From assembly GCA_963729445.1 (NCBI GenBank), contig CAVSNU010000005.1, positions 992,001-1,056,000 on the forward strand: a DNA stretch of 64,000 nt, read 5' to 3'. Below the pieces are notes generated by a model. That model ran no database searches, was not told the origin of the DNA, and was given only the letters and a program-made list of their open reading frames with translations. The first letter of the stretch is position 1. Every line of letters begins with the position of its first letter. Positions 63,381 through 64,000 of this stretch are shown here, piece after piece. The position numbers and the translations under genes were made by a program. The stretch comes from JACCZH01 sp963729445 (lineage in GTDB: Bacteria > Chloroflexota > Chloroflexia > Thermomicrobiales > CFX8).

Positions 63381-64000
63381 TCAACTACCGGTGGTGAAGT
63401 CCAGCCGATAACGGTCCAGCGGCATGATCCCGGCTGCCTTCGCACCGTCCACGGCGAGGCCGACTCCGGAGATGAAGCGTGACTCGTCCGACGCCAGGAA
63501 CAGGACCGCGTGGGCGACCTCGTCGGCCGAAGCGATTCGCGCGGCTGGGCAGGAGGCCAGGATACGCGGGATGCGCTCGATCCGTTCTTCTTCGGTGTCC
63601 GCTCCGCGCCACAGAGCCGGGGTGTCGATTGGTCCTGGACAGACAGCGTTCACGCGCACATTCAGGTGCGCGTAGGTCACGGCCAGCGACTTCGTCAATC
63701 CAATCACAGCGTGTTTCGACGACGAGTAGATCGGATCCGGCGCGCGTCCGACAAGCCCGGCGTTCGAGGACATGTTGACGATGGCTCCGCCTCCACGCTC
63801 CAGCAAATGTGGCAGCGCATATTTGCAGCCCCAGAACACACCTTTGACGTTCACCGCGAAGAGCCGGTCAAACTCGTCACCGTCGACCTCGGTGATCGGT
63901 TTTGCCGCGCCGATGCCTGCGTTGTTGAAGATGATGTCCAACCCACCCCAGCGACTCACTGCTGCGTCGATGAGCGCCTGAACCTGATCGCCCTCGGAAG
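63381..64000 (-). CDS. short-chain dehydrogenase/reductase, 5' end outside the window
   Basis: The gene continues past the right edge: the frame is open to base 64000 and reads QALIDAAVSRWGGLDIIFNN there. It has NNAGIG, INMSSNAG-like VNMSSNAGLVGR, YSSSK with catalytic Tyr and Lys, VNAVCPGPIDTPALW and SGVGLAVDGAKA. The missing part holds the cofactor motif. It is a typical glucose/alcohol/3-oxoacyl SDR and resembles the gene at 39615 in plan, not in detail. Confidence 0.9.
   Translation of the reverse strand, partial: SEGDQVQALIDAAVSRWGGLDIIFNNAGIGAAKPITEVDGDEFDRLFAVNVKGVFWGCKYALPHLLERGGGAIVNMSSNAGLVGRAPDPIYSSSKHAVIGLTKSLAVTYAHLNVRVNAVCPGPIDTPALWRGADTEEERIERIPRILASCPAARIASADEVAHAVLFLASDESRFISGVGLAVDGAKAAGIMPLDRYRLDFTTGS

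Overview
The window is a GC-rich bacterial chromosome segment. The 16S and 23S genes, the coproheme-decarboxylase (HemQ) gene, Shine-Dalgarno sites of the AGGAGG type and many GTG starts fit a member of the Chloroflexota, most likely a Thermomicrobia-like lineage. That placement is inferred by eye, not by a search. Most genes are housekeeping or metabolic and sit in short operons on both strands.

Layout. 0-10 kb: an HcnA/HcnB/BFD-type iron-sulfur flavoenzyme trio, NAD synthetase, an MBL hydrolase, an ABC-F ATPase, a UroD-family protein, a receiver-like protein, a lipoprotein and a tyrosine recombinase. 10.2-11.6 kb: an intact IS982-like insertion sequence with a 6-bp target duplication, inserted into a palindromic repeat. 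11.6-17.3 kb: a 46-residue membrane protein, an M42 peptidase, a class V aminotransferase and two tandem M19 dipeptidases. 17.3-21.2 kb: a metal ABC transporter behind a DtxR-type operator, with one permease fused to a winged helix. 21.2-26 kb: a regulatory cluster with a PAS-GAF protein carrying two excisionase-type HTH domains, a pseudo-receiver LuxR protein, an orphan OmpR regulator and a stand-alone HTH of the same family. 26-31 kb: two mosaic class III aminotransferases (the second frameshifted), catalase and two palindromic repeat families. 31-35 kb: a TPP riboswitch with terminator driving thiD-thiG-thiE-tenI-thiS-tenA. 35-46 kb: a repeat cluster, a nuclease-like/HPRT fusion, a PAP2 protein, two ferredoxins, HemQ, an M16 peptidase pair and an ABC exporter. 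46.3-52.5 kb: an rRNA operon with four tandem promoters, a leader hairpin, two boxA sites, 16S-23S-5S and an initiator tRNA. 52.6-64 kb: CapA, an HtrA-type protease, PdxH, an osmoprotectant ABC transporter, a frameshifted hydroxyacid dehydrogenase, cupin, RidA, a winged-helix/HEXXH pair, a methyltransferase and a truncated SDR.

How parts work together. The thi genes form one TPP-controlled operon whose ends overlap by 1-4 bases at four junctions. The metal transporter genes follow one promoter whose spacer is the operator. The osmoprotectant genes alternate permease, binding protein, ATPase, permease. The strongest candidates for something little described are the double-HTH PAS-GAF protein with direct repeats in its divergent promoter region, the hairpin-of-hairpins repeat families, and the nuclease-like/HPRT fusion.

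Caution: two reading-frame breaks, one 260-bp gene overlap and one gene without a normal start codon suggest that some single-base errors may exist in this sequence.
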